Origin: Sipunculus nudus
Taxonomy: Eukaryota > Annelida > Sipuncula > Golfingiida > Sipunculidae
Length of the DNA stretch: 64,000 nt
NCBI GenBank assembly: GCA_026874595.1
Contig: CM049316.1
Span: 39,068,695 to 39,132,694 of the forward strand
Direction: 5' to 3'
The position numbers were made by a program, and so were the translations under genes. This document shows positions 47,297 to 58,995 of the stretch, one piece after another. The notes under the pieces are model-generated. The model made no database searches. It was given only the letters and a program-made list of their open reading frames with translations, and was not told the DNA's origin. The first letter of the stretch is position 1. Each line of letters opens with the position of its first letter.

Positions 47297-47530
47297 AACG
47301 CGCCGAGGACTGATTATTATTCTAAAGCATATCCTGGCTGTTGCCATCTCCAAGGAGCACAACATGAATGTGTGGACTTGTTATCGTAATCCTTCGGTGA
47401 ACTTACCATGGATGAACTTTTGTTTTACGAGTGAGCCACCATGGACTTCCGTTCAACGTAGAACCGGACTTTTTATTATGAACTGTGAACTTCCATGAAC
47501 ATCTTGTGATCGCCAAATTGAACTGGACTT
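47297..47530 (+). repeat. left LTR-like repeat of decayed element
   Basis: Starts AACGCGCCGAGGACTGATTA and ends near TTGAACTGGACT. It is similar over ~230 bp to 50767-50990. A 15-nt A run lies just upstream. Weaker similarity may reach back to about 47210; true LTR ends were not found. Confidence 0.75.
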
Positions 47531-50500
47531 CAGTTAAGTATTTATTTGTGTTACAGGGCATACCAGAAACTTTGTTTAGCTTTCATTATGTGTTAACCCT
47601 ATATTTTTGTTTGTTATTGTACATATTGTATATAATGCCAAATGATAATTAATGGATCACCTGTATAACACATATAACGTTTTCTTTTTTACCTGTGAGG
47701 ATACGTGTCTAAACTTCTGTGTTGCTGTCCGTCAAGTCAGATTTGCGGCGTGAATGAGGGCCGTACCACAATTGCGACCGCGACGAGACCCATTGAATTT
47801 GATAATATTGGTAAAATTTTAGTATAAATTGCCAAAGTGTTCTCTATTATTTCTTGCGCTAATTTGAAGCAGTATAATTAAGGCATACTAGTATATTTCA
47901 GACACATCCCTATTGGTAAAATTGCTTCAAAATTCAACCTGGATGAAACTATCCTAGAATTAAAAGGGAACATGAGTTTATTATAAACGTTATAGAAAGA
48001 TGAACTTGAACTTGTTGCTATTTATTCAAAAATAAGATATTATGAATATCTTAAAAAAGTAGAAGATTTAAAATATGTACTCAATGAAACAAAAGTCATT
48101 CTTACTCTCCTACTCAGAATAATGAGGGGCCATCCTGGACTCAACCTGAGATTTGTACAATATGTGGAATTAAGTCGCATATATCATTTAAATGCTTTAA
48201 AAAAGGGGAAGTCATAGTAAGCCTAATGCGCTATATGCAACGCAGAGCGTGAAACCCTGACAAATGCCCAGTAATGTAGAGACCAAAGGTGTTAAACAAA
48301 ACCCTGTCATAAAGAGCTTTCAGCCCTTTGTGTCAGACGGTTTTGTTTAGTTTGAGGGAAACCATTCAAGGAAGGCACGTATTAAAATCTTAAGGGATAC
48401 CGGGGCAACACAAAGCCTCGTTTTAAGATCCGTTTTGTCATTTTCTAAAGAGTGCTCTACGGGAACTTTGGTCCTAGTACGAAGGCGTCAGTCCGGAATA
48501 TTTAGAAGTTCCGTTGCATAGAATGATAATAGAGTCCGACTAAGTCTCTGTATTAATAACAGTAGGAGTTTGTCCGACGTTGCAAGGACAGGACGTTTCA
48601 CTCCTAGGCAACGACTTAGCAGGTGATAAGAGTGAAAAATGATCCTGAATTACCAAACTGCCGAGCACTATAAGGGACAAAGACCTGCTCTAGAGGAAAA
48701 TGCGGGCGTATTTCTAGGCTGTTTAGTGACTCCAGCTATGAGTAAAAAGGCAAGTTTGAATCTAGAGAGCTTCACTTGACCTATCGCAAACTTCTCTGGC
48801 GTATTCAAATGATTAAGTCAGGGCGTAAAGCCTAATACGCGATTAAAGGTATGATCCGCCGTTGATAATACATGTGAAACAACAAGTTGAAATGACTCTA
48901 CTTGAGTAGTACCAAGTAGTCAAACCCTAAATACAAATAACCTTTTGGATAAACCTGGTGGTACAAACGGCGAGAAACTGCCTAATTGAAATGATAAAAA
49001 CCAGCAAAACAAAGATAGGACTGTTGTGCTGAATATGAACGTAAAGGATCTGATATGAAATTAGAAAGCAAAAGATAGGGACACTAGTGAGAAAGTAAAA
49101 AACACCAAGAAAGATTGTGATTGGAACGATCGTGTCATTGTTGATATTTTGTTAACTAAAATTGTACATCTCTGTTTCCTGATGTTCCTAGTTAAAGAAA
49201 ATGATGATGAAGAAGGAGATGCTCCGCCATTAAACACGCTCCATCTAGGGCTAGTCCTCGAAAATCCCAAACCATCATAAAAGAGATTCAATATATGATG
49301 TAGAATGATATCACTGAAAATAGTAGTAGAGCATAATGATAGCAGTTTACCATATTTGCTGGTCAGAAAGGCTGATATGACCTTCATGTTTTGTGGCGAC
49401 TACCGATAAGTAAACAATGTAACAAGAACAGATACATATCTTTTGCCTAGGGTAGAAGATTGCATTGATAAGATTGGTTCTGCTACATACATAAGCATGT
49501 TTGATTTGTTAAATGGGTATTGACAGTTGCCACTTACTGAATGGGCTAAACAAATAACTGCTTTTACAGTATAAAGGGGTTGTACCGGTATAAAATTACG
49601 CAGTTCGGAATAAAAAACGCATCCTCATGCTTTATAAGCTTTATTTATTAATTGTGTATTGTTCGGGTTAGAAAATCCCAGTTGTTATATTGATGATGTC
49701 ATTGCGTACAATCAAACATGGGAGGACCATAAAATAAGTCTGTTTGACCTTTTTGAAAGGTAAGGAATGGCAAAAATAACAATCTATCCAAAAGTGTTTT
49801 TTACGTGCCACAGTGACTTATCTAGGACACTAGGTTGGCCAAGGTTGTATTAAACCTATGACCAGCAAATTTACTGCTGTAGTAGAAATTCCAGTTCCTA
49901 TGAACCGAAAGGAATTATTGTTCTTAGGAATGTCTGATTATTATACAATATTTACAGAGGTAGTATGTCCAGACTTACTGAAATAGAAAAAAAGAAATTC
50001 ACTGGAATGAAAAATGTCAAGAGACTTTTGAAAGCGCCAAGCAATATAACAAAGTGCACCTGTATTGCTTTCTCCAAATTTTGACAAACCCTTCTCACTT
50101 ATGACAGTTGCTAGGCGCTGTGATTCTTGAAGATGACGTTGACGTTAGTAATCCTATTCGTTTCTATTCAATGGAATTCCTTACTCATCAAAAGAACAAT
50201 TCCACTATAAAGAAAGAAACTCTTCAACTGTTGATGGCATTACAGCACTTGGAAGTATATTTGGGCTCCCCTCCTCATCCTATCTAAGTTTATACTGATC
50301 ACAATTCAATAACATTTATTCATTCAATGAAGAACAACAGGGATTGACGAGATGGAGCTTAGCTCTCTTAAAATAAAATCTTGTTATTAAGCATGACAAT
50401 GGTACAGATAACGTGATCACTGACACGTTATTGACGAGCCATTAGTTGTGACGCTATTGTTATATCTCGCGTGAAATTATTTCTCATATAATTGAATATA

Positions 50501-50766
50501 CTTGCTATTACTGATATGCATGTATGTGATTTATAATGTTTATTAGTACCTGTCCAATATTAATTAGTACATTACTCATGTCTTGTTTCCTCACCATTTG
50601 TCTTAAAATGGAGGGGTTTTGCGAGTGAACCCGTCTCTTGACGTGGATTATTGTTCCCCCCGTGGATCTCTTATTTGATCTCATTCGTGTCAATCAACCA
50701 GGTCTTCCAAAGCCCTTTGTCCTGTATTATCTTGAAAAACAGAATAAAACGCGCACAACAGGTCAC

Positions 50767-50990
50767 AACGCGCCGAGGACTGATTATTATTCTACAGGAT
50801 ATCCTGGCTGCTTCCATCTCCCAAGAGCACAACATGAATTTGTGGACTTATCATCGCTATCCTTCGGCGAACCTGCCATGAATTTTTGTGTTACGAGTGA
50901 GCCACCATGGACTTTCGTTTAAGATTGATCCGGACTTTTTATCATGAAATGTTAACTCCCTTGAACATCTTGTGCTTGCCGAATTGGACT
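50767..50990 (+). repeat. right LTR-like repeat of decayed element
   Basis: Counterpart of 47297-47530, with substitutions and small deletions scattered along its length. An AATAAAA signal lies at about 50741-50747. Confidence 0.75.
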
Positions 50991-51029
50991 GTTAAATTTT
51001 TCTGTTAAATTTTTAATTTTTGCGAAACC

Positions 51030-51960
51030 TATATTTTGCACCTATAAACCGAAAACATAATTTTGAGCACCCATACAGTCAGATGTGGCAAAATTGTATC
51101 CATTAGGCCTAAAGTTTTCTAACATAAAATTCAGGGAGGTCCTTGGTAAATGTATTTTGAAACATTAAATTAGATCATGGTTACCTTAATTCTGCAACCT
51201 ATAGGAAAAAGATGTCATATCAGCACCATGAATGTTAGATAGGCACAAATCGTGTCAGTTAAGTCCAGAATCTTCTAACACAAAAGCTAGGGAGGTTCTA
51301 GGCAAATCACTTTGAAAAGCAGTAATTATGCCATGGTGCACTGGCTTTATTCTATGCGCTATGAGGGAAAAATATGAATTTGAGCATCCAGCCAGATAGA
51401 CAAGGTAAAAATTGTATCTATTTTCCTTTGAACCTTATATTGAAAAGTCTAGTTAGGTTTTTGGCAAGTCTTCCCTGAATCCTGAAATTAGGTAGCTTAA
51501 TTCTACCCAATAATATCTTGGCAAATCCAACTGGAAACCTACATGTGACAGACCGAAAACATGATTTCCTTTAACGTCAGATGAGTACAAATTGTATGCA
51601 TTAGATCTAGGTCCTGGGCATATCTCCTTTGAAATTTAAATTAGGTCATGGTGACCTATATTATGCAAGCTAATGATCAGAAGCATGATTTTGAGCAGTC
51701 AGACAGGGTACAAATTGTATCCATTAACCTTAGACTCTTCTAACGTGACATTTCGGGAAGTCCTCGGCAATTCTCCTTGAAAACCTGAAATTGGGTCATG
51801 GTGACCTATATTCTGCGAGCTATGGACCAGAAAGATGATTTTGAGCACCACAGAAACAGAAAGGGTACGAATTGTATATATTTTCCTTGGAACCCTCTAT
51901 TGTCAAATCCAGGGGAGTCCTGGGCAGGTCTTCCATGAATCCTGAAATTTTTATTTTCTG
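51030..51960. repeat. diverged ~155-bp tandem array
   Basis: About six units recognised by the recurring block (G)TACAAATTGTATCCATT near 51088, 51245, 51408, 51586, 51710 and 51868, together with TCTAACATAAAATTCAGGGAGGTCCT-like and GGTCATGGTGACCTA-like blocks. Spacing runs from about 125 to 180 bp, and units are well diverged. Confidence 0.8.
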
Positions 51961-54370
51961 TCCACTTGTCAACATAGTAACATTAACCATAGGCAATTCA
52001 CAAACAATATATAATATTATTAAAAAAGAATACCCAGTCAAATTTAGCTGAGGGTCATAGCCAGTGGGCCACTTGTTTACTACATTTAGCATTATTCTTT
52101 CCCTTTCTTCTGTGATTAATATTTATTCTTATTTTAATCAATATTTTTAGAACTTCGTTGCGTATGACACTGTGCTTTACCTCATTTAAAAGGCAGTGAC
52201 CTCGCTGGCTTTTAAATAAGTAATTTCCAATGAACGCATCATTTTGAGTTATTCACGCGTGGATTTTAAATTGTGTAGGGTTAAGACCGAAAACAGCCGA
52301 ACCCCCCGTTGGCAAAGACCGGAATGTCTAAATCGTCGCTTGGGGATCGTATAGCGTCTGACACAGTTAACCTCCAGCTATGGATTAAGGTATATTGTGC
52401 ATATGAAAAACCCAATGTCAGTGACGGAGTTAAACATGTTTCACCTGACATGTTTTAATCATGACCTACCAGCATGGTCAGTAAATGTGATTGATGTCGG
52501 CATGCTATTATTGTAACTCCCCGAGTTCAACCAGGTAATCCTTTCGCTTAATAATGAAATGAACGCAACAAGTATCGAAGTTCTATCACCTTGCATTAAA
52601 ATCTTCATCAATTCTGGAAACAGTTGCATCACGTAAATTATCCAAGGAAGCACTTGCATAATTTTCAGTATATATTTACAGTACCGCATCACGAATACTA
52701 CACCGCTAAATAAATCCATGGATTTACCAATATATGAAATATGTTTCATGGACAAATACCTTCTGTTGGGTATATATGGCATGGTTGCTGTCGATGTATA
52801 CTCTGTATTAACTATATTTTTTTGTAATTTATACTTCTCATGCCAAATTATTAGCTTGACCGCTTGTTTTTTTTGTTGGCGAGGGTTTCAATATGTGTAA
52901 ACATGGTTCGTTAATCAGCATCCAATATGTGCATGGAATCAAAACTGCATTAATTATTGTGTAACATGCAGTAATCATCTGACATATGTCTGGCACAGGG
53001 CACAACATAATGTCTGTAACAGAAATGAGAGCCGGAATGTCGGATTTATTTTCATTTATAATAAATACAAATACTGCTGTACTTAGATTTTACAAGGACT
53101 GGTGCATACAATCACAAAAAAACGTTCATCCTCGAGAATATAAAGCCAACAACAATATTAGCAAAGAGGTTCATCCTTGACATTCATGGATTGACCGTTT
53201 ATGTTGAGAATGTGACGTAATGTCAAAAATAACATTACCCGCCGTAATTTATGAAAAATAGGATTCTGTTATGCTTTCCTTCCATCAAGATTTCATTAAT
53301 TGAAATATGTTTCCTACTGTTATTCGTATTCGATAGTATGCCTGAACATATTGTTGCGTGCTCCCAAAATCCTCTTTACATTCACTTATTTCTCTTCCTT
53401 GAAAAGAACAACCTGTCCTAGTAATATTTGGTTCTTCACCTGTAAAGAAAATACCCAACTTATAAAGAAAACAGAATAAAGATTAAGATCAAAGAACCAA
53501 AAGACGGTAAATTGGCTTATCTTTTGCTTCAACACAAACACAGTGGATAACAGCACACAGGACGCCATATGGTGAGCGCACGTTTCTTCAACATGATATA
53601 GGCATTACATAGCGGAATGCGTTCTTTAAATAAAAGAAATTGCTTTTTTATAATATAATCGCATTGATTTGTTCGGCTATGGTAAGTAATCACCTGATCA
53701 TAGATAATGTTTTATTTTATTAGTCTATGTTCCACAAAGGCGAGCCAATACACTTTTAATTTTATCTTCAGATTATAGTTAATATAGACAGTTTGTATAC
53801 TATAGGAATGAATACAGCAGTAACCGCGCCTTCAGCAGGGAAACCAGTATCATACCGTGTAAAGAACTTGAGTAAAACAGTTCATTTCATGGTGATGAAA
53901 CACAGTATTTTGTCATGTGACAGAAGTGTAGCGGCTAATACATGCATACACATTCACTCTTGACAGACGTTTATTGGATGTTCGCGCCGCAAATATTTGA
54001 AATATAAATCTTCACTGAAGAGAGGACATCTACTGCAGTCCTTTTATCAAGGAGTATCAAGAAAGTCACTTTATAAAATAAAATATATTGGAACTAATAA
54101 TTTAAAATATTAGATAAAATAGGAAAATAAATCTGAAAGTCATCACTGACTAGTGTAATAATAGCGCCGATATCAGTCTGTCTGTAACCTCTGATGTATA
54201 TAGGGAGCTGCCATGGAAAGTACATGAATATCGGCAAGGTCAAGTCAGGTTTAGCTGCGCAGAAAACATTGAACTGATCGGTCAGTTCACCCGGAGTGGG
54301 CGATATATCAGAAATCTGTGAAAACTGACCTATTCAGCTGGTACAGCACTCGGAACCAGTGGCGTACCTT
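51961..54370. other. no recognised gene
   Basis: Short frames (52459-52782 on minus, 52718-52900, 52986-53180 and others) have no known domains. Nothing repetitive beyond low complexity is evident. Confidence 0.5.
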
Positions 54371-55075
54371 GTGGGGGGGGGGGGGGGGGGGGGGGGCGGC
54401 AGGGGCGGTCCGCTCCGGGCGGCACATTTTTGGGGCGGCATTTCGGGGAATTAGTTTAATGTGTGGCATAAGGAGTTGCTCGAAAATTTCAAATTTGGCT
54501 TATTTTGTCCAATTTCAGGAATAATAAACTGGGCAGTGGAACCTACAAAATGATCAGCGAACGATTTGTATATTTGTGGTGTGCGGGGGGGGGGGGATGG
54601 CATTTCTGGGATTTAGTACAATCAATGGCATGAGGAGTTCCTGAAAAAGTTCAAATTTGGCTTGTTTGTCCGATTTTCAAGTATACCAGGGACTATTAAC
54701 TGGGCAGTGGAATCTACAAAATGATCAGCGAACGATTTGCATATTTTGAGGGGCGGCATTTATGGGATTTAGTACATAATCAGTGGCATAAGTAGTTCCT
54801 CAAAAAGTACAAATTTGGCCTTTTTGTCCCATTTCAAGTATTTTAGAGATTATAAACTGGGGAGTTGAACCTAAAAAAAAGATCAGCGAACGATTTGTAC
54901 ATTTGGTGGGTGTGTGTGGGGGCGGGGGGGGGGGGGGGGGGGTCGGCATTTCTAGGATTTAGTATAATCAGTGGCTTGAAGAGTTCCTACGAAAGTACAA
55001 ATTTGGCCTTTTTGTCCCATTTTCAAGAATTTCAGGATTAATAACTGGGCTCTGGAACCAAACAAATTATTTCTG
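54371..55075. repeat. ~165-bp tandem array punctuated by G runs
   Basis: Four units marked by CAAATTTGGC near 54491, 54653, 54811 and 55000, and by GATCAGCGAACGATTTG near 54553, 54722 and 54883. Each unit contains GGCGGCATTT, a block close to GGGATTTAGTACAATCA, and TTTTTGTCCCATTTTCAAG. Three of the units begin with G runs of up to ~25 bases. Confidence 0.9.
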
Positions 55076-55434
55076 AAGGTCTATATAGAGGCAAGATATA
55101 CGCAAAAAAAAGAACATATCTGTAGTTATTCTTTGTTAGGTCTGTGGTCTTGCAATGTCGGAACGCCATCAATAAACTGACCAATCATGCAAAGGCCAGC
55201 ATTTCATAATGATATAATGACTTGAAATTTATTTAAATACTTATTGAATAACAAATAGTCATAAGTTCATAAATAAAACCTCGAGTTAAAGTGTGCATAA
55301 TCACTATAATTCTAAAATGATTTTGATGTAGCCTTGAATTAAGGTATGCTTTTTACTTTGAGGAAATTTTATTAAACCAAGTCAGTTTTTCCAAATATTT
55401 GATTTTTTTATGTGAAAATATTAAACATGCCCTG

Positions 55435-55435
<1 letters not shown>

Positions 55436-55485
<50 letters not shown>
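55436..55485. repeat. (AT)n(GTAT)n microsatellite
   Basis: About 17 AT units followed by three GTAT units. Confidence 0.93.
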
Positions 55486-55486
<1 letters not shown>

Positions 55487-56897
55487 AGCCTAACTCATGA
55501 AATTACGCGTTTTTAGTTAAGATTATAAAGTGCCTTGCAATCAGCAATACCATGCATATCTCAGTTGCTCTATAAGTTGTACCTGCTGTCATATGCGATA
55601 ACAAGAGGTGGAATTATAGATGTGACAAGGTATTTGTATGCGTTGAGAATGGAATAACAACAAATAAAGTTTTTTTTTCCAAAGTTGAGTATAAAGTTAT
55701 CATGAATTGTGTTAACATGATTGATGAAAGATCATATTACATGTGTACCTTGCAGTTTAATCTGTTTTGGTTACAATATATTCGTTTTATGCCCTTTTGT
55801 CCACTTCATAATGAAATATACTTGTTTGAACTTCGAGCGATATGTTGATTTACATTAGCTAAGAGATGTTTGCTCTTTAATATGTGGAGGAAGAATTCCC
55901 TGCCAGTGAATCCATCCATATAATTGCGTTGCTGTCAAATACAAACCTGTAACAAGGATATTTGACATGATATGTTTCAATATGTTATCCAGTTTTGTAT
56001 AATGTTTTGTTAGAGGGGCGGCAATTTCTAATTTTAAATTCACGGAACGTTTGACTCTCGAACTAGGAATGAATATTTGCATCATGCTGGTCATATAGGT
56101 CCAAGTTCTTTTTATCATACATTGAGTTGAGATTTTAGCCCTTACTTTGATCAATCAAAACTTTATCAGTTGTAGAACCGAAACAAGAGGTTTTATTTTT
56201 GGTAATATTCCCTCCGAGATCAATTTCATAAAACAGTATTGTATAACAAGCTTGAAAATATATCCTACTTTTACCAATCCTGTAATTTATCAAGAGAATG
56301 ATACATGTGAACGTTAAAGTTTACTTGAATTACTCCTCGTTCATTCCCGGTACCCATGTTACTTCTCAGATCTAGCACCACGAGACCTGGTGTGTGGTGT
56401 AAGTTTTGTACGATCTCCTTCACAGCATTATGACGTTTACAGTAACACACACGTCACTGTCTCAGCTCACAAAGCAAGGGCGTAGGGTAGGGGGTGCGGT
56501 GGGTGCGTTCAGAAGATCCAAATTGTTGTTAGATGCATGAGAAATCAAAATCAGTGTGTGCTGAATGTATCCCCTCGTCACTAAATACAAATAAAATAAA
56601 TGAAAACCCTTTTTTCTTTTATAATAAAAATGTAATATCACAATGAATTCAAAGGCAAAATTAGAATATTATATAGAAATGTTTAAAATATTGCGGACGA
56701 GTCCCATTCATTTTATTAAACAACGGCATGTCGTATTATACGTAAGTTCAGACGCAACTGCGTGGGCTTGTTCTCATCATAGTTTTATTAGCCTCGGGAG
56801 ACTGGAATTAATATAGAGGATAATATCTAGTAAAGAAAAGAGCCCAAAAGTTGCAACTTTTGATATAGGTGAAGCAGGTCAATTTTCCGACTGCAAT

Positions 56898-56901
<4 letters not shown>

Positions 56902-56956
<55 letters not shown>
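56902..56956. repeat. (AT)n microsatellite
   Basis: About 27 AT units. Confidence 0.95.
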
Positions 56957-56958
<2 letters not shown>

Positions 56959-57029
56959 CCTATATATGTATATTCATTTGTGTGCATGTTTCGGTTAATA
57001 GTCCGTACCAAGACCACGCTACGCCCCTG

Positions 57030-57530
57030 AAAAGCCTGTAAAACTGCTTCCCTAACTCTGTGAACATGTCAGACGTCGCCACGTTCCCCAGCCGATTTAA
57101 AGTGTATGTTATCCTGGGGTGTGCTGTAGCCCTCTGATCATTGGTCTCACGACATCTACCTGGTCACACCGACACAGACGGAGCTCATGTAGATCTGTCA
57201 GGTGTTCCAGCTGAATCCCTATACCTAAGTCCTTATATATATTACATGGTTATGACTATTGTGTAACTTATAATTCCATGTAAGCCGTTCGTTTCACAAG
57301 TTTTTCCTTTATGCCATATATATCAAGATGTTTAATACTGCAGTGAAATGTAATACTGCAGAGTAATTTATTTATCACGTGTTCTAATGCATTTTTTTCT
57401 TCATACGTACTCAGGCGGAGGTCATTAAGCTCCTTCAACATTTTGAGCTGATCTCCTAATATTTTAAACAATTCCAGATCGGCCAAGTTACCGGCGAGAT
57501 CGAGCGTCTGTAGGTAGGTATATAAAAAAA
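57030..57530 (-). pseudogene. decayed LRR fragment of the lectin-NACHT-LRR family
   Basis: On the minus strand, 57530-57290 translates to LQTLDLAGNLADLELFKILG and following residues, matching the gene's LQTLDLSGNMAELEVFKILG segment (about 45605-45740). 57245-57030 matches 45850-46070 at the nucleotide level (AACACCTGACAGATCTAC, CGTCTGTGTCGGTGTGA, ATGATCAGAGG, GTTCACAGAGTTAGGGA). The two parts are separated by a deletion and shifted in frame. Orientation is opposite to the intact-looking gene. Confidence 0.85.
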
Positions 57531-58477
57531 TCAAAATAGGAACTTTTTAAAGAAAAAAATATCACTGGTTAGCTTTTTATTTCAGAATCACAGTAGTTTT
57601 TAAATGAAGTTTTTTAGAAGCTCTTAGTCCAATTTTACTGCATTTTTTTAGTACCTGGTGTCTGACCCACTATTCCAAGAAAAGCTGTGACCACCCAGCA
57701 GCCCTGCCCCACCCCTGGCAGCCTGCCAGCTAATGAGGGGGCGTGGCAGGGGTGTGTGTCCCAAACCCCTAATTGCTGCTTGTCATTATACTAAAGGAAT
57801 AAGAAAATGCTTGCAGTTATTTTTTTGCATTCATTCTTCTATGTAAATAGTATAATATTATTTGTATACACATGCATACACAATATCACAATTTAAATGG
57901 ATTATCCCATACATTCATGCATGTACACATATTGTAATATTTTCAGAAATGCACACATTTTCTCAATAAAATAATTTCACTTGTTATATATGGTAAGTAT
58001 CTTCTGGTCTAAGTTACTGTATGTTATGATTGTCTAAAAATGCAGGTACATAAATACATATAAAATCACAGAAACTATTTAACATTACAGTTCCCCAAAA
58101 AAGATATTGGAATGTGTAAAACACTGCAAAGTTAACAATGCTTAATATTGTATCACAGGTATAAACACATCCAAATATTTCAGATGGTCCCTATAAATTC
58201 ATGATAGTTTTCAAAATGATTACTATCAATTTATTAAAAAAAATAATTTTTTGATATGTAACATTACAGTTCCATTGGAAGAAATATGCATGTTCAAAAC
58301 CTTGTACAGTTAACAATTGTATCACAGATATAAACGCACCAAAATAAATATTTTAGATGGTCTATATTACATCATAATGGTTTTCATATTGATTAGTTTC
58401 AATTTTTTTAAATATTATCACGTTTTCTTAGGCAAATACATGCAACCATATTCTGTACATATAATACATATAATACT

Positions 58478-58541
<64 letters not shown>

Positions 58542-58821
58542 CTCTCCCGTTATTAGACAAAAAAGTAAATATTATTTTAATATAAATACGATTTTTTGTA
58601 TGAAAAGTATAAATACAGGGCTGTAGAAAAAAGGCCTCAGGAAAAAAAAACCCTTAACCACATATATTACAATATACATTTACCTAAATTTCAATCGATA
58701 TACAGATATTTATACCAGTTTGTCACTTGTTTACACGCTGCCTTTAAATAGTAACGCACAAATATAATTTCTCATTATTTAAACAAAAAGTGTGTATCTC
58801 CTGTTACGCAAGTATGCTTTG
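57531..58821. other. no recognised gene
   Basis: AT-rich sequence with one (AT)n tract. Two similar stretches (about 58075-58200 and 58260-58390, both beginning AACATTACAGTTCC) look like a diverged direct duplication. Confidence 0.5.
58483..58540. repeat. (AT)n microsatellite
   Basis: About 28 AT units. Confidence 0.95.
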
Positions 58822-58995
58822 CTATGTAGCATTGAGCGGTAACACGCTCGGTTTTTTCCGCTGGCGACCCGGGTTCGATCCCAGCTGCTGCCATGAGAGT
58901 CCGAGGGCAGGGGTTCTCTCCGGGTTCTCCGGCTTCTTCCACCTATCTCACTACTATCTTCACCTCTATCAGTGTCTTCTATTTTCGCCTTAAAT
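58822..58995 (+). mobile_element. tRNA-derived SINE
   Basis: The head 58822-58893 has an A-box-like stretch (TAGCATTGAGCGGTAACACG) and a B-box (GGGTTCGATCCC) at tRNA-like spacing. It is followed by a body with CTCTCCGGGTTCTCCGGCTT, a motif I associate with conserved central domains of some invertebrate SINEs. There is no intact cloverleaf or CCA end, so it is not a tRNA gene. The 3' end is uncertain. Confidence 0.65.

Larger units (their letters stand above)
47210..50991 (+). pseudogene. decayed Gmr1-like LTR retrotransposon
   Basis: LTR-like repeats (47297-47530 and 50767-50990) enclose relics of a pol related to the element at 16719-23916. Protease (RDTGATQSLVL-like) is near 48393-48430. 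A short region like the integrase-RT linker is near 49025-49060. RT blocks lie at 49265-49780, with the YIDD-like site near 49690-49705. RNase H lies at 49900-50440 with VYTDHN-like and EKEAL-like remnants. Many stops and frameshifts occur, and no integrase core is recognisable between protease and RT. Confidence 0.8.
55076..57029. other. no recognised gene
   Basis: Contains two (AT)n tracts, listed separately. No coding or RNA feature is supported. Confidence 0.5.
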
